Assembly (NCBI RefSeq): GCF_018413465.1
Contig: NZ_JAHCDK010000003.1
Location: forward strand, 62,001-126,000
Reading direction: 5' to 3'
Length of the DNA: 64,000 nucleotides
Source: Flavobacterium sp. CYK-55
GTDB taxonomy: Bacteria; Bacteroidota; Bacteroidia; Flavobacteriales; Flavobacteriaceae
The notes under the pieces were generated by a model. It was not told the DNA's origin. It saw only the letters and a program-made list of their open reading frames with translations, and ran no database searches. Below, one piece after another: positions 33,038 through 43,411 of the stretch. The translations under genes and the position numbers were made by a program. Every line of letters starts with the position of its first letter. Position 1 is the first letter of the stretch.

Positions 33038-33883
33038 TTATTTTTTTGGATACAAAAGTCTAAACGCATTAAAAACGGCCGGATGCGAAGAAGTTGCGTG
33101 ATCTTCTTCGGGCATATAATCAAAATATACCCGAACATTTTTGTTTTTGGCGCTTCGTATTTTATCAGCCAAAAGATTGGCATCCAATTCCATAACATGC
33201 GGTGTAGTAGGAGTTGAGGCCCAAACGCCTTCTTTTCCGACACCGATGTACACCTGAGCTTTACGGGTAAAGTTTTCACTTAAAATAGCCGGATTTTGTT
33301 TGAGTAAAGCACCATCGCTCCACCACAAACTCGGACTGATGATGATGTATTGATTAAAAAGCTCTGGTTTTTCAAACAAGATTTGTGTAGCCAATAATCC
33401 GCCCAACGATTGCCCGATGATTGTACTTTGACGATTGGCTTTGTAGTTTTTGGCTATAAAAGGTTGTAATTCTTGTTCGATGAACTCGATGAATTTTGCA
33501 GAACCTCCGCTGCTTGGATACCTTTTTTTTTCAGCATCAACTGAGGTTGGAAAAGTAAAATCGCGTTTTCGGTCGGTGTTGGCAATGCCTACAACAATAC
33601 TTGGCGGAACGCGGTTGATCCATGAAAAAGTATTATACTGAACTAATCCAACGGTGTGGATAAAATCTTCATCAGCACCACCATCGAGCAAATAAATCAC
33701 CGGATAATGAATGGTGTCGTTGGCTTTATATCCTTCGGGTAAATACACATTAAGGGTTCGTTTTTCAGAAAGTATTTTTGATTCAACTTCATCTGAATAA
33801 CCCAAAACAAAAGGCTTGGCATTTTTGGTTTGCGCAAGCGTATTGATTGAAATCAATAATAAAAAGACGATTGATTTTTTCAT
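33038..33883 (-). CDS. Alpha/beta-hydrolase esterase (Fes/BesA-like)
   Basis: From the ATG at 33883 the product is 281 aa with a signal peptide (MKKSIVFLLLISINTLAQ). YPVIYLLDGGADEDF, IIGQSLGGLLATQIL (nucleophile Ser in G-x-S-x-G) and EEDHATSSHP (catalytic His region) match the esterase D / siderophore-esterase family. Likely periplasmic; the substrate is unknown. The upstream in-frame extension to 34045 overlaps the ABC exporter and is rejected. It follows the exporter by 10 bp. Confidence 0.88.
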   Translation of the reverse strand: MKKSIVFLLLISINTLAQTKNAKPFVLGYSDEVESKILSEKRTLNVYLPEGYKANDTIHYPVIYLLDGGADEDFIHTVGLVQYNTFSWINRVPPSIVVGIANTDRKRDFTFPTSVDAEKKRYPSSGGSAKFIEFIEQELQPFIAKNYKANRQSTIIGQSLGGLLATQILFEKPELFNQYIIISPSLWWSDGALLKQNPAILSENFTRKAQVYIGVGKEGVWASTPTTPHVMELDANLLADKIRSAKNKNVRVYFDYMPEEDHATSSHPAVFNAFRLLYPKK

Positions 33884-33893
33884 TTGTACGGTT

Positions 33894-35672
33894 TTAAACA
33901 TGACTAAATTGAAGTTGACTGAGGTTTTTATAGGTTCCGTTTTCAATAGACATGAGCTCGGAATGTGTTCCTTGTTCTGTAATTTTTCCTTGGTCGAGAA
34001 CAAGGATAGAATCTGCAGATCGAATCGTTGAAAGACGATGCGCAATGATGATGCTCGTGCGCCCTTGCATCAAAACTTCAAGCGCTTCTTGAACCAATTT
34101 TTCGCTTTCGCTGTCGAGCGATGAAGTGGCTTCGTCCAAAATAAGAATACTCGGATTTTTCAAGAGTGCGCGCGCAATGGCAATGCGTTGGCGTTGCCCG
34201 CCCGAGAGTTTGATACCGCGTTCGCCCACAATGGTCTCCATTTTTTCAGGAAAACCTTCAATAAAGTTGAGTGCATTGGCTTGTTGTGCAGCTAGGTTGA
34301 TTTCGGCATCTGAGGCTCCGGGTTTTCCGTAGGCGATGTTCTCGCGAATGGTTCCGCCAAATAAAATTACATCTTGTGGTACAATGCTCATGTGGCCGCG
34401 TAAAACTTCAAGCGGATATGCTGAAATATTTTTTCCGTCAATGAGAATGTTTCCGCCCTCAATATCATAAAACTTCAAAAGCAACGAAGCTATGGTTGAT
34501 TTACCCACACCACTCGGGCCGACAATGGCAATTTTTTGACCGTGTTTGGCCTCAAAACTCACGTCTTTTAAAACCTGAACTTCTTTTCTGGACGGATAGC
34601 TAAAAGCCACTTTTTGAAATGAAACATTGCCGTTGATTTTGTATTCTTCTTGGGTTTGACCAATCTTTTCGGGTGTTTCTTCAAGCAATTCAAACACGCG
34701 TTCGGTAGCGCCGATGGCTTTTTGAATCTGAGCATATAGTTCGGCAATTCCGCCAAATGAGGCGCCCACAAAAGTTGAATATAATACAAACGAAATGAGT
34801 TGACCAACACTCATTTCTCCGCTGATGCTGAGTTGTACGCCATACCAAACTACCGCGACAATGGATCCGAACAAACAAAAAATAATGAACGAAGCAAAAT
34901 AACCGCGATACTTTCCGCCTTTGATGGCCAGATTTACGACTTCGCGCACTTTGGTGGCATATCGGGCAATTTCATAAGCTTCATTGGCAAAGGCTTTAAC
35001 GATGCTGATGCCTTGTAAGGTTTCTTCAACAATGACTTGGCTTTCGGCCACTTGATCTTGTACTTTTTTTGAATACTTGCGGATGAATCTCCCGAAGATA
35101 ACCGCTGCAATAGCCACGAGTGGAACTACCGCCAACATGAGTAAAGTAAGTTTAAAACTTTCGCTGGCCAATAGAATGACGCCTCCGATGATTAAAATGA
35201 ACTGTCTTAAAAATTCAGCAATGGTAGAGGTAAGGGTGTCTTGAATTTGTGAAATGTCAGCGCTGATGCGGCTGTTGAGTTCGCCCACGCGCTTGTGAGA
35301 GAAAAAGGTCATTGGAAGTTTGACCAAGTTTTCATAAAGCGCTAATCGCAAATTGGCCAAGGTGTTTTCAGTAAAATTGACAAACAGCGAAAGCCTGAAA
35401 AATGAAAAAAACGATTGCAGAAATAAAATGCCCACTAAGCCCAGCGCTATGTTGTTGGCCATTTTTGTATCGTGGTTTTTGACACAATCTACCAACATAC
35501 CCATGAGTTTTGGGAAGGCAAGAGCGGTGGCTCCGGTAAGGATTAAGAATATTAGCCCGACAAAAAATTTCCACTTGTGATTGCCGGAATATTTAAAAAT
35601 CATCGCTGCTTTTTGCAAAGCACTTGAGGTAATTTTTGATTTGGGTAAATCGTTTTCTTTAAAACGGGCCAT
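33894..35672 (-). CDS. ABC exporter, fused membrane and ATPase domains (MsbA-like)
   Basis: At 592 aa, an N-terminal six-helix membrane domain is followed by an ATPase with Walker A GPSGVGKST, signature LSGGQRQRIAIARAL, Walker B ILILDEATSS and the H-loop AHRLSTI. It is a half-transporter that works as a homodimer to export lipids, drugs or peptides; MsbA-type lipid flipping is one possibility. The esterase gene follows on the same strand after 10 bp. The substrate is not predictable. Confidence 0.94.
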   Translation of the reverse strand: MARFKENDLPKSKITSSALQKAAMIFKYSGNHKWKFFVGLIFLILTGATALAFPKLMGMLVDCVKNHDTKMANNIALGLVGILFLQSFFSFFRLSLFVNFTENTLANLRLALYENLVKLPMTFFSHKRVGELNSRISADISQIQDTLTSTIAEFLRQFILIIGGVILLASESFKLTLLMLAVVPLVAIAAVIFGRFIRKYSKKVQDQVAESQVIVEETLQGISIVKAFANEAYEIARYATKVREVVNLAIKGGKYRGYFASFIIFCLFGSIVAVVWYGVQLSISGEMSVGQLISFVLYSTFVGASFGGIAELYAQIQKAIGATERVFELLEETPEKIGQTQEEYKINGNVSFQKVAFSYPSRKEVQVLKDVSFEAKHGQKIAIVGPSGVGKSTIASLLLKFYDIEGGNILIDGKNISAYPLEVLRGHMSIVPQDVILFGGTIRENIAYGKPGASDAEINLAAQQANALNFIEGFPEKMETIVGERGIKLSGGQRQRIAIARALLKNPSILILDEATSSLDSESEKLVQEALEVLMQGRTSIIIAHRLSTIRSADSILVLDQGKITEQGTHSELMSIENGTYKNLSQLQFSHV

Positions 35673-35784
35673 AAAATATAATTTGCCTCAAAAGTAAGCT
35701 ACTGTTTTTTGTGCCGCAAAGCACTTGTGTACAGCTGGGTAAGAATTAACAAATATTTAGTAGAATATTTTTCTGTGTTTAGAC

Positions 35785-35814
35785 TTGCAGTTCTGAATTC
35801 TAAATGTATATTTG
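35785..35814 (+). promoter_or_regulatory. Promoter of tRNA-Val
   Basis: TTG-N19-TATATTTG, ending 13 bp before the mature tRNA 5' end. Confidence 0.85.
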
Positions 35815-35827
35815 CACCCACCTTTAA

Positions 35828-35902
35828 GGGCGATTAGCTCAGCTGGTTCAGAGCACCTCGTTTACACCGAGGGGGTCGGGGGTTCGAACCCCTCATCGCC
35901 CA
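35828..35902 (+). tRNA. tRNA-Val (anticodon UAC)
   Basis: The cloverleaf is complete: acceptor GGGCGAT/ATCGCCC, D-arm GCTC...GAGC, anticodon stem CCTCG/CGAGG with loop TTTACAC (anticodon TAC), and T-arm GGGGGTTCGAACCCC. CCA is not encoded. Confidence 0.97.
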
Positions 35903-35910
35903 CAAACAAA

Positions 35911-35940
35911 AAAAGCAGTCTGTTTAGGACTGCTTTTTTG
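35911..35940. terminator. Terminator between tRNA-Val and the metallopeptidase gene
   Basis: AAAAGCAGTC and GACTGCTTTT form a 10-bp perfect stem with flanking A and T runs. It can serve the tRNA and, on the other strand, the convergent 35959 gene. Confidence 0.88.
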
Positions 35941-35958
35941 TTTTATAATTGAGTTGTT

Positions 35959-38900
35959 TTACGGAGTACTGTAAAAAACAAAGTTGTTATAGTTAGCTTC
36001 CCAGATTACGTAATCAGAACTATCGACTGCACCATCACCGTTGAGATCAGTAACAAAATCACCAAAACTAAAGTTGTTGTAGTCTGATTCCCATAACACA
36101 TAGTCAGTAGCGTCTACAATACCGTCTTGTGATAAATCGCCTGAGTAGATACCCCAAACCCCAGGTTCTAATAAAATCATATTTGAACCATATGCTTTAT
36201 TAGCTGAGTTAGAAAAGTCATAACTTGTGGTTGTCGCAGAAAGGGTTATCGGGCTAGCGCTCCAAGTTTCGATACTGTTTCGGTGTTTGACAACAATATA
36301 ATATGAGCCAATTTGTGCAGGACTAAAAGTACAAACAGCGGTTCCATCTGTTTTAATGGTAGATTGAACTGTAGTTACTAATGCATAAGTAGAAGGATCT
36401 CTTAGTTCAATATCAAGGTTGTCGGTATCAGTTGTTGAACTGGATGTTCCTTGATTAAATTTAACCGCTTGCATTTGATGCGATGCTGTGTTGTAAAATC
36501 CTTCAATAAAAGCTTTTATGTTAAGTGTATTGCTGGCAGCTAAAATTTGGACTGAATAGTCTTCGACTTGTCCGTATGAGAAAGTCTCGCAAGCTGTAGG
36601 AATTGCGTTGTATTTCATAGAAACACGCATGCGGGTAACACCTGTTGTGGCTGTTGTTGGAATTGTAAAAGTTCCAACAATAGGAGTGGTAGTTGATGCA
36701 GCACGTGTGTATACTGTTTCACCAGCATCTACAAAATCACCATCGCGATTGTAATCAATAAACACTGCATAACCTTCACTAAAAGTAGATCCGGTCCAAG
36801 TTGGGGTAATGGTGATGGTTTGACTTGAGCCCAAATTAACATTGGTTGAAAGATTTGTAAAATCGGTATAACCAGAACCACCTGTTGAAACATTGTCAAT
36901 CGTACCCATTTGAACACGACCAATAAGCTCATCAGCTACACTGTTTCCTTGTGAGGTACAGTAAGTGAATTGGGCTGTGGTAACTGTGTATGTATTACTC
37001 GCTAGAGATACGTTTCCGGCAGCATCTTTTGCTTTTACCGTGAAGCTATAGGTTGTTAGTGGCGTTAGTCCAGTTACGGTATAGTTACTGTTGGGTGTAT
37101 TACCGAGCAATGTTGCACCTTGATATACATCATACGAGGTAACACCAACATTATCGGTTGCTCCAGTCCAAGTCAACAATAATCCTGTACTGGTAATATT
37201 GGTACCACTTAAAGTAGGTGCTGTAGGAGCTGTAGTATCTGGTGCTTGTGTAGTTACACTGACCACATTACTCGCTACAGAAATATTCCCGGCAGCATCT
37301 TTTGCTTTTACAGTAAAGGCATAGGTGGTTGCTGCGGTTAATCCGGTTACGTTGTAGGTAGTAAAAGTGGTATTACCGAGTAAAGTAGCTCCTTGATAAA
37401 CATCATATGAAGTTACCCCTACGTTATCTGTAGCTCCTGTCCAACTTAAATTGGTTGTGGTCATGGTGGTTCCGCTGGCACTTAATGTTGGAGCGGTTGG
37501 TGCTGTGGTATCTGGAGCAGCAGTGGTTACACTCACGGTGTTGCTCAAGGGTGAAACATTTCCATCAGCATCTTTTGCTTTTACGTTAAAGGTATAGGTA
37601 GTTGCAGCCGTTAAACCGGTAGCCGTGTACGTTGTATTTTGAGTGGTGGTCAACAAAGCTCCGTTTCGGTATACTTCATAGTTGGTTACCGCTACATTAT
37701 CGGTAGCGCCCGACCAAGAAAGTTGCGTAGTTGTTGAAGTTGTATTTGATGCAGTTAGTGTTGGAGCAGTTGGCGGTGTGGTGTCGGCTGTTCCGGCAGT
37801 GATTGTAAAATTAGTATTGGATATGTCGTAAAAAATATGATTTGTTCCTCTGATCATAATGCGGTTGGTGGTTCCGGGGATGTTCGGAATAGAGATGGCT
37901 TGTGTCCCGTCATTTGCAGTAGCTGAGGCCAATACAATTGGGAAAGTGGTTCCGCCGTTGGTCGAGAGCAATATATCTACATTGGCACAATTCACTCCGT
38001 TGGCGGTAGTTCCGGCTACGTTCCATGTAATGGTTTGACTGCTGTTACCCACATAAGAAACTGCGGTATTGGGTGCTGTGATTGCAAATGGTCCCGCAGT
38101 TGCATTGACTGTTACAATCATATCATCGCTGTTGTTGGCGCCACCATTGGCTTTGTTGTCGCGTACGGTTAATCTAAAGTTTAAGGTTCGCGCAACCGAT
38201 GGTATGGCTTCAACAGTTACCTCTGACCCGGCAGTAGTTGTGACCCCGGTTAAAACTGATGCTAGAATTGGAAAAGACCTACTCGGACTGGTAGTCGGAT
38301 TATAAGATCTGAAGTTTACACCTGAAGTTTTGGTAGCACTCGGAGCTGTAGCATTGGTTTGATTGTCAAATTGCTCCCAACAGTAGGTGAGTGTATCTCC
38401 GTTGGCATCAGTACCTACACCGGTTAATAAAAAAGGAGTACTTTTAGGGACCGTATAATCTAAACCGGCATTGGCTGTTGGAATAGCATTACCGGTATTG
38501 ATGTTAGTTGAACACGTTTTGGTTTTGATGTTGTTGGTTACTTGTTGAATACTAATAGCATGAAAATAGGCATCTGAGTGTGGCTGAACATCAAGAGAAG
38601 TAATTCCTGCATAACCCATAATTGTAGAGCCTGAACCCGGTTCCATTTGTGCTCCGGTACCTTCGTTTCCGCCATGCGTCCAAGTGTGATTAGCACCAAA
38701 TTGATGCCCCATTTCATGGGCTACATAATCAATGTCAAAATTATCCCCTTGCGGTATACCATCACCTGGCGAAGTAAAACCGCTACCTTTATTTTCATCA
38801 GTTGTACTAGCTGTATCATCAACGCAAATACAACCGATACAACCGGCATTACCACCGCCGCCACTAGCTCCGAACAAGTGTCCGATATCATAAGCAGCGT

Positions 38901-39768
38901 TGCCTATAGTATTGGTTAGGTTGTTTTGCAATTCTGTATTCCAAGCTCCGCCAGATCCGGTTGCAGCTGCAGAATATGGATCGGTTGCAGCGTTGGTATA
39001 AATCAGTACATCATTGTTGGCAATGAGATTCATATGCGAATTAAAGTCCATTTCGAAAACGCCATTGACACGCGTCATGGTGGCGTTCATTCCGGCAAGT
39101 GCCAATGCTTTGGTTCCGCCAAAATAAGTGGTGTATTCTCCGGTAACGGACAAGGCCAATCTGTAGTTTCTCAATATACCATCATCAGCGTTGGGTCTGG
39201 CCGCGATGTTTGATGATCGGATGGTTTGTTCAGGCATGCTTTGAACCATACGGCACTCAAATTTGCTTAGCCCTTGAACCTTATCGGCTTTGTTGTATAC
39301 TGCATAACTGCTCAAATCTGAGGTATAAGGCTCAATAAAAACGGCCGAACGATCAGCTTTGAGCAACATACCTTGAAACCCAAGTGGCGATAAGCTACAA
39401 TAGATAACTGCACCGGGATTGTCTTGGCTTTGTCCGACATAAGATTTGATTTCAGGATATTTAGCGGCTAATGCCGGATCCATATTCGAAAATTGATAAA
39501 ATGCAAACTTTTCTAATTTGCCTTCAGCATTTGGAATTTCAGCAATGATTCCCTTTTTCTGCATGGATCCAAAACGTTCAGGAGCATTTTTTAAAGCAAC
39601 TTGTAATGCATTTAAATCTAAAGTGTACAGTTGAAATTTGGTTAAGTTCTTTTTGTTTTCGATGATTTTGGTTGGATCGATAACTTTTGATGAAGTGTTC
39701 CAAATTGCATTTTGAGCAAAGCCAAATGCCGATGCCATCATAAGAATGGCCAGTAGTTTATTTTTCAT
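35959..39768 (-). CDS. Reprolysin-like secreted metallopeptidase with dockerin-like C-terminus, 1269 aa
   Basis: A signal peptide (residues about 1-18) leads to a propeptide-like region. The zinc motif HEMGHQFGANHTW (HExxHxxGxxH, near residue 348) identifies an M12-type (reprolysin/metzincin) peptidase. Then come an Ig-like region, three fibronectin type III domains (each with APTLSASGT-, LSWTGATDNV- and TYAFTVKAKDA-like motifs), a GEVED domain (YAVFIDYNRDGDFVDAGETV) and two Ca-binding-type repeats, GDLSQDGIVDATDYVLWE and TDLNGDGAVDSSDYVIWE, at the extreme C-terminus. No standard T9SS C-terminal domain is visible, so its export route is open. It degrades external proteins. Confidence 0.92.
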   Translation of the reverse strand: MKNKLLAILMMASAFGFAQNAIWNTSSKVIDPTKIIENKKNLTKFQLYTLDLNALQVALKNAPERFGSMQKKGIIAEIPNAEGKLEKFAFYQFSNMDPALAAKYPEIKSYVGQSQDNPGAVIYCSLSPLGFQGMLLKADRSAVFIEPYTSDLSSYAVYNKADKVQGLSKFECRMVQSMPEQTIRSSNIAARPNADDGILRNYRLALSVTGEYTTYFGGTKALALAGMNATMTRVNGVFEMDFNSHMNLIANNDVLIYTNAATDPYSAAATGSGGAWNTELQNNLTNTIGNAAYDIGHLFGASGGGGNAGCIGCICVDDTASTTDENKGSGFTSPGDGIPQGDNFDIDYVAHEMGHQFGANHTWTHGGNEGTGAQMEPGSGSTIMGYAGITSLDVQPHSDAYFHAISIQQVTNNIKTKTCSTNINTGNAIPTANAGLDYTVPKSTPFLLTGVGTDANGDTLTYCWEQFDNQTNATAPSATKTSGVNFRSYNPTTSPSRSFPILASVLTGVTTTAGSEVTVEAIPSVARTLNFRLTVRDNKANGGANNSDDMIVTVNATAGPFAITAPNTAVSYVGNSSQTITWNVAGTTANGVNCANVDILLSTNGGTTFPIVLASATANDGTQAISIPNIPGTTNRIMIRGTNHIFYDISNTNFTITAGTADTTPPTAPTLTASNTTSTTTQLSWSGATDNVAVTNYEVYRNGALLTTTQNTTYTATGLTAATTYTFNVKAKDADGNVSPLSNTVSVTTAAPDTTAPTAPTLSASGTTMTTTNLSWTGATDNVGVTSYDVYQGATLLGNTTFTTYNVTGLTAATTYAFTVKAKDAAGNISVASNVVSVTTQAPDTTAPTAPTLSGTNITSTGLLLTWTGATDNVGVTSYDVYQGATLLGNTPNSNYTVTGLTPLTTYSFTVKAKDAAGNVSLASNTYTVTTAQFTYCTSQGNSVADELIGRVQMGTIDNVSTGGSGYTDFTNLSTNVNLGSSQTITITPTWTGSTFSEGYAVFIDYNRDGDFVDAGETVYTRAASTTTPIVGTFTIPTTATTGVTRMRVSMKYNAIPTACETFSYGQVEDYSVQILAASNTLNIKAFIEGFYNTASHQMQAVKFNQGTSSSTTDTDNLDIELRDPSTYALVTTVQSTIKTDGTAVCTFSPAQIGSYYIVVKHRNSIETWSASPITLSATTTSYDFSNSANKAYGSNMILLEPGVWGIYSGDLSQDGIVDATDYVLWESDYNNFSFGDFVTDLNGDGAVDSSDYVIWEANYNNFVFYSTP

Positions 39769-39899
39769 AAGATTTGAATTTATGAGAGAGAAAATTCAGT
39801 GCACAAATTTAAACAAATAATGTTCTCTAAAAGGCTTTAAATCAGATATAATTCTAAAAAAAACAATCAAGCTGATTGGATATAAAAAAAATCTGGCTT

Positions 39900-42836
39900 T
39901 TAGTGTTCTCTCGAGATGTAGACCCATCCGGTTTTGTTTTTTCCGGAATAAAAATCGATGACATAAAAATACACTCCATCAGGCAAGTAATGATCATTGT
40001 AGTCTTTGCCTGACCATTCTTTTTTGTAATTGCTTTTGGCATATACTTCGGTACCGTATCGATTGAATATTTCTAAACGTTTAACATCTAAATTGCTCAA
40101 ATCAAAAGAGTCGTTGAATGTGTCTTCGTTTGGTGAGATTCCTTTGGGTATTTTACAATTGACACTGGTTACAACAACAGTTTGTTCTCGGGTACAACCG
40201 TTGATTTCTTTGACTACTTTGTATGTTCCTTTTTCGGAAATTAAAACTGATGAATCTGTGCTGATGATTTCATTTTGTTCATTATACCAAGTAAAATGAC
40301 TGTCTTCAACCACTTCAAAAAGCTTAACGCTGAGCACTAAATTATCATCAATACAATCAGAGTGAACTGTAAAATCAGGTACTTCGATGATGTTTATTGT
40401 TAGCATATAAAGGCTAGCACAAGTGTTTACCAATGGGTAAAAGGTATAAAGGGTTTCACCAACAGTAGAATAATCAATCGTTGCAGGTGACCAATAACCA
40501 TAAATACCATTGTCTGAAATTTCTGGAAGTGCTATCGGAGGTGTTTCACTGATGGGTCTGTAACAGCCGGTCATATATGGACCAAAATCAAAAACTGGTG
40601 TTAGATTATTCTCAATAATCACCACTTCAACAGTTGTGGCTTGTGCACATTGATTTTCGTTTGGAGTAAAGGTATAGGTTGTAGTTGCTTGATTGTTGAA
40701 CGTTGGAGACCAAATTCCTGAAATACCTTCACTAGACAGTGTCGGTAATGGATTGCTGGTGATGTGTCCGCTACAGAATGGACCAATTTGACTGAAGGTT
40801 GGGGTTGTTTTCGGGTTGATTTGAACCGTCATTTGCACTGTGCCGGCGCATTGTCCTGGATTGGGAATAAAGGTGTAGGTTGTAGTTTGATGGATGTCAA
40901 AAATGGGTGTCCAATGTCCTAAAATACCATTTTCAGAAAATAATGGCAAAGGGTCACTGATATTTTCTCCGGCACAAAATGGGCCTACTTGGGTAAAGGT
41001 TGGCGTAATGTTGTTGTCATTCACAGTTACAGTAAATTCAACAAAACCAGCGCACTGACCAGGATTGGGCGTAAAGGTATAAACCGCTGAGTTTGTATTA
41101 CTGACTACTGATGGCAACCAAGTTCCGGTGATTCCGTTAGGCGAAGTGTTTGATAAAGTCGGAACGGTTCCGCCGCTGCAAATGGTTATGGCGGGTGGAA
41201 AATCAGGAACCACCTGATTGTTTACTGTAATGGTGACGGATTTTGTCTGTATACAATTTGTAGTTGGCCCCACAAAAGATAAATCGTCTAAAGCAAAATC
41301 ATTACCGGTGAGTACTGTGTTTTTGTCTAACAATACAATATGAGCTATTGTATTATTTCCTGAATTCCAAGTGTAAGAGCGATTAACCCAAGTAAGGGTG
41401 TTGTTAGGGGCGGTATCGATTCCGATAGAAGAACCATTAATTGTTACTTCTAAATTAGCCGGACTCGGCAAGGCCGCTGTTCTTACCCAATAACTAAAAG
41501 TATAATTTTGGTTAGGTGTTACCGGAACTGATTGTGACCAAACTTTATCATTTCCTGAATTTTGCGGCGAACCATCAACCACCATCATCAGTCCGTTGTT
41601 TCCGGTATGGTCACCAAACAAAGCAAATCCGCTTTCCCAAGTTTGTGGATTGGTTACTATACCATAAGCGCGTTGGGCACCGGTAGGATTGTTGGGTGCG
41701 TAATAGATATAATTGGTCACAAAACCTTGGTTTCCCAATGAAAAGTCATGGTTGAAGATGAGATTTCTATTAATTGCTACATCAGAACTTACCGAATAAA
41801 CAGTTGTTTGTAAAGGACTTACCAGCTGACTTGCAGCCGATGGATTCAGGTTGTTATCAATAGGGTTTGAAGTCCATTGGTAACCCGAATTACTACCGCT
41901 GACTGAAAGTGTTGTTGTTTGATTTGGGCATATGGTTGTGGGTTGGCTTAGGATTAAATTTTGGGGTTCACTCAGAACAATATCGTTGATGTGAATTTCA
42001 CCATCGGCTCCTTCAAGGATATTGAGTGTATAAGTTCCGGCGGGCAATCCGGTAAAAATACCTGTTCCGTTGTTGGCTGAAACAGGACCAGTAATCCAAA
42101 AAGTATAAGGCGGATTTGCTCCTGAACCATAACCGATAATTGAACCATCTTGGGCTCCGACACAACTTGGGTTAATCGTTGAATATTCAAGGTTAAAGGG
42201 CTCAGGCGGACCAAACAATGCAAAATCATCAACGGCAAAATCGTTTCCGATGGTTTGGGTATTGTTGTCCCAAAGCTCAATATTGACACAATTGTTGGTA
42301 GCTGTAAAGGTGTATACAACTTCTTGCCATCCGTCTGCCGGCAATGGTGCAGTAGCGCTTCCGGCAAAAAGAGTAATATTGCTTGCTCCAATAATTTGAT
42401 AACCAATGATGGCCTGACTGTTGGGTCCGGTAACTTGTGTAGAGACTGATTTGATCCAGTAATGAAAACTATAATTAGCGCCAGGAGTTAAATTGCAAAT
42501 GCCTTCGCCGTTGTTACCCGCGCGCCAGAATCTTTGTTGTCCGCCGGTTGATGTTGCGTCAACCACCAACATATTTCCGGTGCCTGTGGTGTGATCGCCT
42601 CCTGAAATAAAGAATGCCGTATTCATGGGTTGCGGATTATTGGTCACCGAGTAATTTCCGGGCGAAGTTGTCCCCGAATAAGGCGGGTTGATGTTGTTGT
42701 AAAAACTACTGTTGATACTGAATCCGACTCCGTTGCCTCCGTTTTCGAAATCGCTGTTGTTGAGTAAATTTTGCGCCTGAATATTTTGTATGCAAAGACA
42801 CGTAAACGCAAGCAGAATTTCTATTTTTCTTTTCAT
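39900..42836 (-). CDS. T9SS type B secreted protein, 978 aa
   Basis: A signal peptide (residues about 1-22) is followed by two carbohydrate-binding-like jelly-roll segments (each ending WDNNTQTIGNDFAVDDFALFGP-like and LDKNTVLTGNDFALDDLSF). Then come three or four Cys-containing repeats with FTPNPGQCAG- and QIGPFC-type motifs, and a type B sorting domain (GISPNEDTFNDSFDL, LEIFNRYGTEVY, GKDYNDHYLPDG). Probably a surface-attached or secreted adhesin or binding protein. A TAAATTTG -7-like element lies 50 bp upstream, without a clear -33 partner. Confidence 0.92.
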   Translation of the reverse strand: MKRKIEILLAFTCLCIQNIQAQNLLNNSDFENGGNGVGFSINSSFYNNINPPYSGTTSPGNYSVTNNPQPMNTAFFISGGDHTTGTGNMLVVDATSTGGQQRFWRAGNNGEGICNLTPGANYSFHYWIKSVSTQVTGPNSQAIIGYQIIGASNITLFAGSATAPLPADGWQEVVYTFTATNNCVNIELWDNNTQTIGNDFAVDDFALFGPPEPFNLEYSTINPSCVGAQDGSIIGYGSGANPPYTFWITGPVSANNGTGIFTGLPAGTYTLNILEGADGEIHINDIVLSEPQNLILSQPTTICPNQTTTLSVSGSNSGYQWTSNPIDNNLNPSAASQLVSPLQTTVYSVSSDVAINRNLIFNHDFSLGNQGFVTNYIYYAPNNPTGAQRAYGIVTNPQTWESGFALFGDHTGNNGLMMVVDGSPQNSGNDKVWSQSVPVTPNQNYTFSYWVRTAALPSPANLEVTINGSSIGIDTAPNNTLTWVNRSYTWNSGNNTIAHIVLLDKNTVLTGNDFALDDLSFVGPTTNCIQTKSVTITVNNQVVPDFPPAITICSGGTVPTLSNTSPNGITGTWLPSVVSNTNSAVYTFTPNPGQCAGFVEFTVTVNDNNITPTFTQVGPFCAGENISDPLPLFSENGILGHWTPIFDIHQTTTYTFIPNPGQCAGTVQMTVQINPKTTPTFSQIGPFCSGHITSNPLPTLSSEGISGIWSPTFNNQATTTYTFTPNENQCAQATTVEVVIIENNLTPVFDFGPYMTGCYRPISETPPIALPEISDNGIYGYWSPATIDYSTVGETLYTFYPLVNTCASLYMLTINIIEVPDFTVHSDCIDDNLVLSVKLFEVVEDSHFTWYNEQNEIISTDSSVLISEKGTYKVVKEINGCTREQTVVVTSVNCKIPKGISPNEDTFNDSFDLSNLDVKRLEIFNRYGTEVYAKSNYKKEWSGKDYNDHYLPDGVYFYVIDFYSGKNKTGWVYISREH

Positions 42837-42998
42837 AGCTTAAAAAGTGATTTTGAATCAGATGCTTGTTGAATGATTCAAATTTAAAAGATTATCGTTT
42901 AATCTTTTACTTTAAAGTATGAATAATGGTTGTTTAAGAGAAATTTCTTTAGGCTATTGATTAAGAAAATCAGCAATTTACAAGAATGCCTGAAGAAA

Positions 42999-43376
42999 TT
43001 AAGGTTTGGTTACTTGAGTCAATACTGCGCGATTTTCATAGTTAACCACTTCAAGAGTTATGCTTTGCTGTTTGCTGTTTCTGCCTTCAATGATGTATCG
43101 TTTTCCGCCTTTGGCCACTGCGATATTGCTTTTATCAAAGTCAACATCTCCGTAAGTAAGCGAGTTTTTGATATCGGTAGAATCAACTTGACATTGCTTC
43201 ATTTGCGCGACAGCCTTGGGCGAAAATTCAAAAGGTTTGGTGCGCATATTATTGAGCACACGTGCATTTGGAAAATAATTGCAACGCGTGTCTTTACCCA
43301 TAAATACAGCAGTTACAAAAAACAATCCCAAGGTAAAACCAATCAAATAATAGGCAAAGCGGTAACGAAAACTCAT
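42999..43376 (-). CDS. DUF4258 protein with one membrane anchor, 125 aa
   Basis: An N-terminal membrane segment (YYLIGFTLGLFFVTAVFMG) precedes a small domain ending KGGKRYIIEGRNSKQQSITLEVVNYENRAVLTQV, as in flavobacterial DUF4258 proteins. It starts 35 bp after alanine dehydrogenase ends and probably shares its transcript. Function unknown. Confidence 0.8.
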   Translation of the reverse strand: MSFRYRFAYYLIGFTLGLFFVTAVFMGKDTRCNYFPNARVLNNMRTKPFEFSPKAVAQMKQCQVDSTDIKNSLTYGDVDFDKSNIAVAKGGKRYIIEGRNSKQQSITLEVVNYENRAVLTQVTKP

Positions 43377-43411
43377 GTTGATTTTTTTTGCAAAGGTAGC
43401 GTAAAGCTTCT

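Noticed and set aside
38069-39213. Plus-strand frames within the metallopeptidase gene
   Set aside because: Shadows of a long, well-supported minus-strand gene.
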